Origin: a virus | Length of the DNA stretch: 22,382 nucleotides | Virus record (IMG/VR): IMGVR_UViG_3300007533_000022 | Span: 1 to 22,382 of that record | Reading direction: 5' to 3' (one strand) | Shown here: in pieces, positions 1-7,040 of the stretch | Position numbering within the stretch: the stretch's first letter is position 1 | Layout of the letters: each line of letters starts with the position of its first letter | Program-made: the position numbers and the translations under genes | The notes under the pieces: generated by a model | Seen by the model: only the letters and a program-made list of their open reading frames with translations | What the model was told of the DNA's origin: nothing | Database searches by the model: none

Positions 1-1
1 C

Positions 2-112
2 GACGACGGCACGCAGACGGTCGGCGTCGGAGGGTTCAGCCTCGGCTCGCCGGACGGCAACGACTGGGTGCTGCTGCTCGACGACTCCACGCTGGGACTA
101 CCCGCCCCATGA
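2..112 (+). CDS. C-terminal end of an unidentified protein (partial)
   Basis: The reading frame from base 2 is open to the TGA at 110-112 and encodes about 36 residues, rich in Gly, Asp and Leu, ending in SPDGNDWVLLLDDSTLGLPAP-like sequence (first part not repeated here). The other two forward frames give Arg-rich or Ala/Arg-rich products typical of shadows. The gene starts outside the window, so its function cannot be stated. The next genes look like fibre or adhesin components, so a structural protein is the most likely guess. By hand count this piece is about 70% G+C, clearly above the roughly 55% of the gene that follows. Confidence 0.55.
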   Translation, partial: DDGTQTVGVGGFSLGSPDGNDWVLLLDDSTLGLPAP

Positions 113-124
113 AGGTAACCTGAC

Positions 125-184
125 ATGAGCCTCGTAATCGCAGCCAACACCAATACTGATGCCTACGTGGTGAGGATTGCATAG
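125..184 (+). CDS. 19-codon mini-ORF between structural genes
   Basis: A short ORF (MSLVIAANTNTDAYVVRIA) starts 12 bases after the preceding stop, behind an AAGGT Shine-Dalgarno-like stretch at 112-116. It stops 2 bases before the ATG of the large fibre-like gene. It could be a real micropeptide, a translational-coupling leader for the next gene, or the decayed start of a larger structural gene. Nothing in the peptide identifies a function. Evidence is limited to the position, the ribosome-binding-like sequence and the tight spacing. Confidence 0.3.
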   Translation: MSLVIAANTNTDAYVVRIA

Positions 185-186
185 CG

Positions 187-2025
187 ATGGCCCTTACAGT
201 AGCAGGAGACGGAGACTACGGTGAGGTAACTACTACCGCCGCAATACCGCAATCAACCAGTTGGACGCTGGCGGGTTGGGTGCGAGTGAATTCACTGTCT
301 GGTGGGGATAACGATGTATTCTCACTAACAGGCGCAAAAGAAGTCGACCTCGGATGGAATGGATCGGCGTTCGGCGGTTGGCATACCTCCTACTTCACGA
401 CAACCTCCAATCCTCCCGCAGATGGGACGTGGTTCTACTGTTACGAAACGTTCAACCTAGCATTATCTACGGTAGAAGTTGGTTGGTGGGACGGGGCCGC
501 TTGGGTAACGGGATCGATTAGCGCAACATCCTTTGCCTCCAGTTCACTTTCAGTTGGAAACGCTTCCACCTTCACGTCTGGACTTAACGGAAGCCTAGCC
601 TACGCACGCTGTTGGAGTTCCACTCTTACTCAAACTCAACTTGAGGCAGAGAAGGATTCAACGACTGCGGTAGTGACTGCGAACCTGTTGGACGATTGGC
701 CGCTGATTTCCAACACTACTGAGGTGTCCGGTAACGGCGTCGATCTTACGCTATCTGGAGCCGCAGGATTTGATGCTGCCGATCCACTAGGTGGTGCGGC
801 ACCCTCTTTTTCTATAGCAGGCGACATTACTGTCACAGTAACTCCGGGCGCAACGACTTCGTTTTCTGGATCGTCTTCCTACTCACTGACCGGAGACATA
901 ACAGTAGAGGTTACTCCCGCTGCTACCACATCCATTGAACGGTATATTTCGTCTTCGGTTTCTACAAATGTATATCCACAAGCCACGGCACTTGTGTTTA
1001 CACCCGCGAACGAAACAGTCACGGCGGCGGCCGGTGCAGCATCCCTGACCGTATCCGGTCAGGTGCCGACCGTTACTACGTCTACGTCTATCGATTCAAT
1101 TGTAACGGCCGCATCTGCATCCTTGGTCTTAACCGGTCAGGTGCCGACAATACAGACCTCGGTCAGCACCGACGCCATAATGACGGCCGCATCTGCATCC
1201 CTGACCGTATCCGGTCAGGTGCCGACCGTTACTACGTCTACGTCTATCGATTCAATTGTAACGGCCGCATCTGCATCCCTGACCGTATCCGGTCAGGTGC
1301 CGACAATACAGACCTCGGTCAGCATCGACGCCATAATGACGGCCGGTGCAGCATCCCTGACCGTATCAGGTCAGGTGCCGACCGTTACTACAACCACACA
1401 CATCAATCTTGTCGTGACATCGGGTACAAGCACGTTGACGATTGCAGGTATGGTTCCATTGCTTGAGGCTGGAGGAAACCTGACGGTAGAACCGATCACC
1501 GCCATTGTTTCCATTAGTGGTACCACACCAACAATACAGGGAGATTGCCGCGTCACGATTGAAAACGGACACCTGCACGTATCGTCGGACGATCAGGGCT
1601 TGGCTATTGGTGTTGCCGAAGAGGCACAAGCGGCGGACTTGGTCATCAATGGCTACGCCCCAAGCCTGTCGACCAGTACGGCGGCGCTGCTACAGCCCGG
1701 CACTGCAAGCATAACCCTCACCGGGCTCGCGCCGACGATACATACCGGTGCGGGCGTCCTCGTTAGTGTCGCCACTGGTATGTTGGAGGTCTCCGGATTA
1801 TCGGCCGAAATCCATACCGGAACCCGCGTTCAAGCGAGGTCGGCCGACATCATCGTTAGTGGCAATGCGATTGAAGTGGTTGTGCCTCTTCGCCAACTGG
1901 TATTGGACGAGATTCAAGTGCGGCCAGTTGTATACGGAGAAGTGTTTGCGCGCACGATTATGGATGCAGACATAGACGTCGAAGAGCGCCTGCACGGAGA
2001 TGTCTATATCGGACCAGACCACTAA
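187..2025 (+). CDS. LamG-like domain protein with 26-residue repeats, probable fibre/adhesin
   Basis: This 612-residue protein starts at an ATG preceded by a TGAGGA sequence at 171-176. Residues about 1-200 resemble a LamG/concanavalin-A-like jelly roll: an early SWTLAGWVRV strand, several Trp-rich strands, and a late GSLAYARCWSSTLT strand followed by a short helix. Such domains are common in phage fibres and adhesins and bind glycans. From about residue 205 to 575 the protein is Ser/Thr/Val-rich beta sequence. It includes five near-perfect 26-residue repeats (core SLTVSGQVPT) and further degenerate copies with the same GxxPTI-type turn. There are no signal peptide or membrane segments. The last 40 residues are different and acidic and may be an attachment or assembly tip. 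The fibre/adhesin role is inferred from architecture; the receptor is unknown. Confidence 0.6.
   Translation: MALTVAGDGDYGEVTTTAAIPQSTSWTLAGWVRVNSLSGGDNDVFSLTGAKEVDLGWNGSAFGGWHTSYFTTTSNPPADGTWFYCYETFNLALSTVEVGWWDGAAWVTGSISATSFASSSLSVGNASTFTSGLNGSLAYARCWSSTLTQTQLEAEKDSTTAVVTANLLDDWPLISNTTEVSGNGVDLTLSGAAGFDAADPLGGAAPSFSIAGDITVTVTPGATTSFSGSSSYSLTGDITVEVTPAATTSIERYISSSVSTNVYPQATALVFTPANETVTAAAGAASLTVSGQVPTVTTSTSIDSIVTAASASLVLTGQVPTIQTSVSTDAIMTAASASLTVSGQVPTVTTSTSIDSIVTAASASLTVSGQVPTIQTSVSIDAIMTAGAASLTVSGQVPTVTTTTHINLVVTSGTSTLTIAGMVPLLEAGGNLTVEPITAIVSISGTTPTIQGDCRVTIENGHLHVSSDDQGLAIGVAEEAQAADLVINGYAPSLSTSTAALLQPGTASITLTGLAPTIHTGAGVLVSVATGMLEVSGLSAEIHTGTRVQARSADIIVSGNAIEVVVPLRQLVLDEIQVRPVVYGEVFARTIMDADIDVEERLHGDVYIGPDH
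1027..1416 (+). repeat. Five tandem 78-bp coding repeats
   Basis: Units start at about 1027, 1105, 1183, 1261 and 1339, each 78 bp (26 codons) and in frame. Two unit types alternate (PTVTTSTSIDSIVT and PTIQTSVSxDAIMT endings), giving a 156-bp super-period with long identical stretches. Most units carry the inverted repeat CTGACCG-TATC-CGGTCAG (1045, 1201, 1279; one mismatch at 1357; degenerate at 1123). Near-identity at DNA level implies recent duplication or ongoing homogenisation, so copy number may vary between isolates. Confidence 0.9.
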
Positions 2026-2033
2026 ATACATAC

Positions 2034-2342
2034 ATGAAATTCTATGTTGGCAATGACCACACTATCTACGTGCGTGGATTGAAACTTGATGATGGTGTCG
2101 CCATCAACGATGCTACCGTGGAGGCCACGCTGTATTTTCGTGACCGAAGCACCGCAATCCCCGGAATCACGTGGCCGATTGTTTTGACTCCGGAAGGAAG
2201 TGGTGGTCATTACAAGGGCAAGTTGCCGGTCAGTGCGGTTATCACTACCGCCAATCATACGGTCGTGTTGCGCGTCACTGCGACCACGACAGGAAACGAC
2301 GTGTCAAGTTGGGACAGAGAACTCGTTGTCACTTGGCGTTGA
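2034..2342 (+). CDS. Small beta-rich protein, probable structural accessory
   Basis: The predicted protein has 102 residues and starts MKFYVGNDHTIYVRGL. It is made of alternating hydrophobic/polar stretches with no long helix, Cys, signal peptide or membrane segment, which fits an immunoglobulin-like or baseplate/fibre-associated beta domain. It follows the fibre-like gene by 8 bases and is probably co-transcribed and functionally linked with it. No strong Shine-Dalgarno sequence precedes the ATG. Instead a CTAAATAC motif (2022-2029) sits 4 bases upstream and overlaps the previous stop codon. No specific family is recognised. Structural role is inferred from location and composition only. Confidence 0.6.
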   Translation: MKFYVGNDHTIYVRGLKLDDGVAINDATVEATLYFRDRSTAIPGITWPIVLTPEGSGGHYKGKLPVSAVITTANHTVVLRVTATTTGNDVSSWDRELVVTWR

Positions 2343-2361
2343 TCCCGTTTTCCTGTAGAAT
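2333..2361 (+). promoter_or_regulatory. Possible sigma70-like promoter upstream of the reductase
   Basis: TTGGCG (2333-2338), a 17-base spacer and TAGAAT (2356-2361) match the -35/-10 layout. The -35 box matches 4 of 6 consensus bases and overlaps the end of the preceding gene. A transcript would have a leader of about 165 nt before the ATG at 2531, including a possible stem-loop CGTCGC(N16)GCGACG at 2452-2479. This is weaker than the four promoters listed further on. Confidence 0.35.
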
Positions 2362-2480
2362 CCATTCCCTGATTTGAGGCGATCCCTTTGTGTTGCTCAA
2401 GACAATATGGGATCATTTAGAACAAAAACAACAAGTTGCGAGACCGATTTCCGTCGCGTTGATGCAAAGTCGAGCGACGC

Positions 2481-2488
2481 CTAAATAC
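2481..2488 (+). promoter_or_regulatory. CTAAATAC motif, possible phage late-type promoter element
   Basis: The 8-mer CTAAATAC lies 43 bases before the reductase ATG, after a possible stem-loop and before the AGGAGA ribosome-binding site (2515-2520). It resembles the T4 late promoter box TATAAATA. Exact copies also occur at 2022-2029 and, on the minus strand, at 19510-19503. Function is inferred only from similarity and position. Confidence 0.3.
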
Positions 2489-2530
2489 TCTCCGCACCCT
2501 ACTAAAACGATAACAGGAGACCCGTTTTCA

Positions 2531-5500
2531 ATGTCGAAATCCTACTTCGATGTGACCAGTAATCCCATCTATTCCGAGTTCATCAATCTCTCCCGATACG
2601 CACGATACCGTGACGATCTTGGCCGACGTGAAGTCTGGCCCGAGACCGTTGCACGGTACTTTGATTTCTTCGACGGCCATATCGAAAAGCATCATCCGAA
2701 GAGTGTCGAAGAGTATCGCAAGATCAGAAAGGAACTGGAGTCGTCGGTATTCAACCTCAAGACCATGCCGTCAATGCGCGCCCTGATGACGGCGGGCAAG
2801 GCGTTGGAACTTGACAACATGGCGGGGTTCAATCCTGTAACCGGTGACACGCGGGTGGTCACCAGAGAGTTGGGAAACATCAACATCTCGGAACTGGAAG
2901 GCAAAGAGTACACGGTTTTGAACAAAAACGGTGAGTGGACCAGTGCCACATTCAAGTCGTACGGCAGCCAACATGTCAGGAAGATCACCCTGCGGCTGGA
3001 CTCAACCACGAAGACGGTGCAAGCGACGTATAATCATCGATGGGTACTGGAGGATGGCCGCGTCAAGGCATCTTATGAGTTGGTCGAGGGAGACCGCATT
3101 GCATTCGTATCGGCTCCCAAGCCGGAACCGGACGCAGACTACATCTTGGGGGTTCGGCATGGGCTCGTATATGGGGATGGAACGGCGCTCACAAGCTGTG
3201 AACGCGTCACTGGCTACCGCATAAGGCTGTATGGCAACAACAAGGAACTGTTGCAGTTCTTTGATGGTTATCCGGTTATCTATCCGGACAGTGCCAACGG
3301 TGATCCGATTGTCATGATGCATGATGGATTCGCGCAGACGCATGCATTGAAAGAGGTACCGGATGCCAGCGAGACCGAGTCCTACCTTCTCGGTTTCATG
3401 CGGGGACTGATTGCCGCAAGCGACAGTGTAGTGAAAATGGGCCGCGTGTCTCTTTATGTATCGGCAGAGGCCGCGTTATGGATCAAGAATCACGGCGAGC
3501 GGTTGGGGTTCACGGTCCAGAGAATAGGCACGCGCTCATCCAATACCAGTAGCGGCAAGAAGCACAGTTACGTAGTGCATCTCAGTCGCTCTTCCGTGGT
3601 GGCCGAGGACTTCCTGTGCTCGTGGCAGAAGTCGAAGTTCGAGTCATGGGATTCCCCCCATTACGTGGTCACGTCGGCCACGGACGGAGGTCTTGGGCGC
3701 GTATACTGCGCTGAAGTCCCGGATACCAACACATTTGTTCTGGAAGGCGGGCTTGTTACCGGAAACTGTTCCTACCTGCCTATCGATGACCCGCGCTGCT
3801 TTGACGAGTTGATGTACATCCTGCTATGCGGGACCGGGGTCGGCTTTTCAGTTGAAGAGCGCTACGTAAACAGGCTCCCCGTCGTCTCGGAAGAGTTCCA
3901 TCATACCGAGACCCCCATTGTGGTTAGTGACTCGAAGATAGGATGGGCGAGTGCTTTGCGCGAGATGATCTCACTGCTGTACGCCGGACGCATCCCGTCG
4001 TGGGACATGAGCCGCGTGCGCCCGGCAGGCGCACGCCTGAAGACGTTTGGGGGGCGTTCCAGCGGTCCCGAACCGCTCAAGGCCCTGTTCCACTTCACGG
4101 TAGAACTCTTCTGTAAGGCTGCCGGGCGGCGTCTCACGACCCTTGAGAGCCATGACCTTGTCTGCAAGATCGCCGACGTGGTCGTGGTCGGGGGCGTACG
4201 GAGAAGTGCCCTCATCTCCCTGACCGATGTAAATGACGACCGCATGCGAGTTGCGAAGTCCGGTCAATGGTGGATCGAGAATCCGCAACGGGCGCTGGCG
4301 AACATCAGCGCGACCTACAACGAGAAACCCTCATTCGAACTGATGCTCAAGGAGTTGGTTGCATTGTATGAGTCTCGTTCCGGTGAACGTGGCATCTTCA
4401 GTCGTTACGCTTCACAGAAACAGGCGGAGAAGAATGGCCGTCGTGAGTCGGATCATGAATATGGCACGAATCCATGCCTGACTGCTGATATGCTGTTACT
4501 CACGGACCGGGGGCTACAGTCTATCGGGGCGCTCGCTTCTCGACATGAGCCATTCATGATCTACAACGGAAACCGCGAGTATCGACCATCCGTTGCATGG
4601 AGAACAGGAGTGAAGCCCGTCTACGAGGTAACGCTGAGCAATGGGTTGTCGTTCAAGGCAACGGCCGATCATCGGGTGGAGGTATGCCGCAAGCAGCACC
4701 CGTCGCAAGATTGCGACACGGAGACGATGGAAAGTCGGGTCGACGCCCTTGCTGTCGGCACAAGGATGAAGACCTTTGTCGGCAATGGCCAATGGCATGG
4801 AGAAGTACCATGTGATTTTACAGAGGCCATAATGGCCGGTTTGTTTCACGGTGCCGGCTATGTGTCCGACGTGGACCCCGATTCCATCTGCGTTGTAATC
4901 GAGGATGATGTTGAAGAAGTGGAAGCGGCGCTTCATTACGTCTATGGGAGCCACGTCCGGAAAACGACATACGCGGATGGGGCCGTCGTCTATACCATCA
5001 TGGGCATCCGAGCGCGACTTGAATCCTTGGGACTGAGTTTCGATCCATTTTCGCAACGGCAATTCCCGCGCGCGGTACTCACATGGTCATCCGACATGGT
5101 ACGGGGATTCGTTCGAGGCGTTTACAGCGCCACGGGCTCATCCATACCGGAGCAGAACCGGATCACGCTCAGGACAACCTGCAAGCCATTCATCGATGAC
5201 ATGCAGCGACTGATGGTCGCCCTCGGTTTCTCTGCGTTTACAACAACAAGTGGAGAAGGCTGCGTTCTCGATGTCGTCGGCTATGATGACTATGAGCGCT
5301 TTCGGCACGAGATCGGATTCTTGCAGCTACACGAATGCGCGATGCCCGCGAACGGTAGTGGTCCCTCCAAGGCCCCTCGTTCCGCAGAAGTGGTGTCGGT
5401 AGCATACGTGGGAGAGGAAGAAGTGTTCGACTTCCATGAGTCGGACACACATTGGGGATGGGTCAATGGCCTCAAGATTCACAACTGTAGCGAAATCATA

Positions 5501-6445
5501 TTGCGCCCGATGGAGACCTGCAATCTGTCCGAGGTCGTGATCCGACCCAATGACACCCTTAAACAACTGAAGGACAAGGTGCGCACGGCCACCATTCTTG
5601 GCACCCTGCAATCAACATTGACCCGCTTTCGTTATGTACGCAAGGCGTGGCAACGCAACGGCGAAGAGGAACGCTTGCTCGGGGTGAGCCTGACGGGCAT
5701 TATGGATCACCCGGTGCTGAATGGTTCACGTACATGGGACGGCACGGAGTCCACCGGGCCTGACAATGACATACTCAAACAGGCGCTGAAAGAACTCAAA
5801 CAGGTTGCCATCGACACGAACAAGCAATGGGCGCAGCAGCTTGGCATCAACCAGTCCGTGGCTATCACGTGTGTGAAACCAAGCGGTACCGTGTCGCAGC
5901 TATGTGATACCTCCTCTGGCATTCATCCGCGTTACTCGAAGTACTACCTTCGTTCCGTGCGCTGTGACACGAGGGACCCGATTGCGCAGTTCATGATCGA
6001 CCGGGGCTTCATTTATGAGCTTGCCCGCTCGAACCCGAACACCTACGTGTTCTACTTCCCGGTCAAGTCCCCGGACCATACCGTGACCTCGGAGCAGGTC
6101 GGGGCGATCCAGCAGCTTGAATTGTGGCGAACCTATCAGGAACACTGGTGCGAGCACAAACCGTCGATGACCTGTTACTATCGCGACCACGAGTTTCTTG
6201 ATGTGGCCTCATGGGTATGGAAGGGTTTTGATCGAATCAGCGGGGTCAGTTTCCTCCCCCACACCGATCATACCTACGAGCAGGCGCCATATATCGAGAT
6301 TTCAAAGGAAACGTACGAAGAATATCTTGACAAACAGCCCGATCCGGCTACAATTGACTGGACTGAACTCGGCCAATATGAATTCGAGGACAATACAACC
6401 GGGCAGCAGGAACTCGCGTGCTCGGCCGGTTCATGTGAGATTTGA
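2531..6445 (+). CDS. nrdJ: Class II (B12-dependent) ribonucleotide reductase with two inteins
   Basis: This precursor of 1304 residues would splice to about 656. It reduces ribonucleotides to deoxyribonucleotides for phage DNA synthesis. The extein matches monomeric adenosylcobalamin-dependent reductases: FNLKTMPSMRAL near the N-terminus, CGTGVGFSVEE, VGGVRRSALISL, NPCSEI...ETCNL and VKPSGTVSQL. By comparison with the Lactobacillus leichmannii enzyme, the NPC cysteine is the thiyl-radical Cys408 and the Cys 11 residues on is Cys419. The first Cys after intein 1 is the Cys119 partner, and the C-terminal CSAGSC pair has the same spacing as Cys731/736. I chose the ATG at 2531 because of AGGAGA 10 bases upstream. 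A GTG at 2390 would add 47 unconserved residues. Mature size is below the roughly 740 of the Lactobacillus enzyme. Confidence 0.92.
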   Translation: MSKSYFDVTSNPIYSEFINLSRYARYRDDLGRREVWPETVARYFDFFDGHIEKHHPKSVEEYRKIRKELESSVFNLKTMPSMRALMTAGKALELDNMAGFNPVTGDTRVVTRELGNINISELEGKEYTVLNKNGEWTSATFKSYGSQHVRKITLRLDSTTKTVQATYNHRWVLEDGRVKASYELVEGDRIAFVSAPKPEPDADYILGVRHGLVYGDGTALTSCERVTGYRIRLYGNNKELLQFFDGYPVIYPDSANGDPIVMMHDGFAQTHALKEVPDASETESYLLGFMRGLIAASDSVVKMGRVSLYVSAEAALWIKNHGERLGFTVQRIGTRSSNTSSGKKHSYVVHLSRSSVVAEDFLCSWQKSKFESWDSPHYVVTSATDGGLGRVYCAEVPDTNTFVLEGGLVTGNCSYLPIDDPRCFDELMYILLCGTGVGFSVEERYVNRLPVVSEEFHHTETPIVVSDSKIGWASALREMISLLYAGRIPSWDMSRVRPAGARLKTFGGRSSGPEPLKALFHFTVELFCKAAGRRLTTLESHDLVCKIADVVVVGGVRRSALISLTDVNDDRMRVAKSGQWWIENPQRALANISATYNEKPSFELMLKELVALYESRSGERGIFSRYASQKQAEKNGRRESDHEYGTNPCLTADMLLLTDRGLQSIGALASRHEPFMIYNGNREYRPSVAWRTGVKPVYEVTLSNGLSFKATADHRVEVCRKQHPSQDCDTETMESRVDALAVGTRMKTFVGNGQWHGEVPCDFTEAIMAGLFHGAGYVSDVDPDSICVVIEDDVEEVEAALHYVYGSHVRKTTYADGAVVYTIMGIRARLESLGLSFDPFSQRQFPRAVLTWSSDMVRGFVRGVYSATGSSIPEQNRITLRTTCKPFIDDMQRLMVALGFSAFTTTSGEGCVLDVVGYDDYERFRHEIGFLQLHECAMPANGSGPSKAPRSAEVVSVAYVGEEEVFDFHESDTHWGWVNGLKIHNCSEIILRPMETCNLSEVVIRPNDTLKQLKDKVRTATILGTLQSTLTRFRYVRKAWQRNGEEERLLGVSLTGIMDHPVLNGSRTWDGTESTGPDNDILKQALKELKQVAIDTNKQWAQQLGINQSVAITCVKPSGTVSQLCDTSSGIHPRYSKYYLRSVRCDTRDPIAQFMIDRGFIYELARSNPNTYVFYFPVKSPDHTVTSEQVGAIQQLELWRTYQEHWCEHKPSMTCYYRDHEFLDVASWVWKGFDRISGVSFLPHTDHTYEQAPYIEISKETYEEYLDKQPDPATIDWTELGQYEFEDNTTGQQELACSAGSCEI
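2834..3766 (+). other. Intein 1 in the reductase (311 aa, class 3-like, Pro1)
   Basis: The intein lies between extein residues GFN and CSYLPID. It starts PVTGDTRVV, with proline (codon CCT) where the nucleophilic Cys1 normally sits, and ends GGLVTGN followed by +1 Cys. Block B reads ATYNHRW (Thr65, His68, Trp70), block F reads RVYCAEV (Cys292), and Thr309 lies two residues before the terminal Asn311. Trp at B:12, Cys at F:4 and Thr at G:5 form the WCT signature of class 3 inteins, which splice without an N-terminal nucleophile. The penultimate residue is Gly, not His. A central LAGLIDADG-type region has one intact-looking motif (residues 104-117, with GDG) and one degraded motif (185-198, IAASD), so homing activity is doubtful. 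Confidence 0.9.
4475..5485 (+). other. Intein 2 in the reductase (337 aa, class 1)
   Basis: The intein lies between extein GTNP and CSEIILRP. It has canonical ends: Cys1 in CLTADMLLLTDRG, block B TADH (Thr63, His66), block F EVFDFHESDTHWGW, and a terminal His336-Asn337 before +1 Cys. It therefore should splice by the standard class 1 pathway. The middle holds two LAGLIDADG-like segments, IMAGLFHGAGYV and VRGFVRGVYSATGS. In both, the usual catalytic aspartates are replaced (GAG instead of GDG; SAT instead of DAD), so the homing endonuclease is probably inactive. Splicing restores the conserved NPCxE motif of the reductase active site. Confidence 0.93.
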
Positions 6446-6460
6446 GGGAGTGCAAGACCC

Positions 6461-6802
6461 ATGCAGACCCATGACCCCGTCATTGTGGTGTCCGGAGACA
6501 AGTTCCCCTTCGTTGCCAATCGAACGAAGGGGAGCATCATCCTTCCGGGATGTGAGTCGGTCATTACGGGCGCCAACACCGTGTTCAACGTCGACACGAG
6601 GGCATCGTTTCCAATCGCGGTCTATTTCATATTCTGGACCATGGTCAACCGCATCTCCGACAAGGACGTGGAGTGGTTTGGATTCGAGTCCCGGGACGAA
6701 GTCTTGGCGTTTTTTCAAAGGGAACATCCGGAACTGACAACCAACAGTCTAGTCACGGTCATCCGATTTTGGAATGATACCGTGTTTGGATCGGGAGCAT
6801 GA
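6461..6802 (+). CDS. ASCH-like (PUA-related) domain protein
   Basis: This 113-residue protein starts at the ATG 10 bases after a GAGGGAG ribosome-binding site that overlaps the reductase stop. Its C-terminal half, MVNRISDKDVEWFGFESRD followed by EVLAFFQREHP and a final VIRFW strand, has the pattern of ASCH domains: an acidic (S/T)DxDxxxxGFxS helix, then a helix ending before a beta strand. ASCH proteins are PUA-like RNA- or nucleotide-binding folds, and some have hydrolase activity. The N-terminal GDKFPF segment could correspond to the GxK motif, but the usual ExR motif is unclear. It overlaps the next gene by ATGA, suggesting coupled translation. Target or substrate is unknown. Confidence 0.5.
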   Translation: MQTHDPVIVVSGDKFPFVANRTKGSIILPGCESVITGANTVFNVDTRASFPIAVYFIFWTMVNRISDKDVEWFGFESRDEVLAFFQREHPELTTNSLVTVIRFWNDTVFGSGA

Positions 6803-7020
6803 ACATGACGACCAAGAGTGCCAGTGCCAGTGCCAGTGCCAAATTCTGGAGCAATACCATCGCCTACGCCATATGGATCGCGCTCGGCGTGCTCATGTAC
6901 ACACATCCCGACTTGGATCGGGAGCTTTCGGTGCTCATGGATATCCCGCTGCAACTTGCAACCGGGATGGTCTATGGCGTAATCGCGGCCGGGGCGATCC
7001 ACATGCTGTTTATTCTGTAG
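6799..7020 (+). CDS. Small two-pass membrane protein
   Basis: The 73-residue product starts at an ATG overlapping the previous stop by ATGA (6799-6802). After a polar N-terminus with four Ser-Ala pairs it has two hydrophobic segments, about residues 17-36 and 51-72, separated by a short acidic loop (HPDLDREL). It probably sits in the host inner membrane. No family is recognised. It lies between the ASCH-like gene and the metallophosphoesterase, 20 bases before the latter. Two similar-sized membrane proteins occur further on (7836 and 9549). Confidence 0.65.
   Translation: MNMTTKSASASASAKFWSNTIAYAIWIALGVLMYTHPDLDRELSVLMDIPLQLATGMVYGVIAAGAIHMLFIL
6817..6840 (+). repeat. Hexanucleotide microsatellite (AGTGCC)x4
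   Basis: Four perfect copies of AGTGCC encode Ser-Ala x4 near the N-terminus of the small membrane protein. The unit length is a multiple of three, so slippage would change repeat number without breaking the frame. Confidence 0.9.
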
Positions 7021-7040
7021 AACAAGGGACGACGATCATC

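Noticed and set aside
1027-1416. CRISPR-like array or diversity-generating retroelement variable region
   Set aside because: The repeats are contiguous, in frame and coding, without spacers; no cas gene, reverse transcriptase or template repeat is present.
2390-2530. 47-codon N-terminal extension of the reductase from a GTG start
   Set aside because: Family similarity starts after the ATG at 2531, which has AGGAGA upstream; the extension looks like untranslated leader.
2343-2530. Cobalamin riboswitch before the B12-dependent reductase
   Set aside because: No B12-box-like conserved sequence or multi-stem layout was seen; only a single possible stem at 2452-2479.
4514-5062. Minus-strand open frame of 182 codons within intein 2
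   Set aside because: It is antisense to an intact intein with canonical splice motifs; no ribosome-binding site or domain seen.
6774-7040. N-terminal extension of the metallophosphoesterase frame
   Set aside because: It overlaps the coupled membrane-protein gene and has Gln/Cys/His-rich non-conserved sequence; the catalytic motif starts right after ATG 7041.
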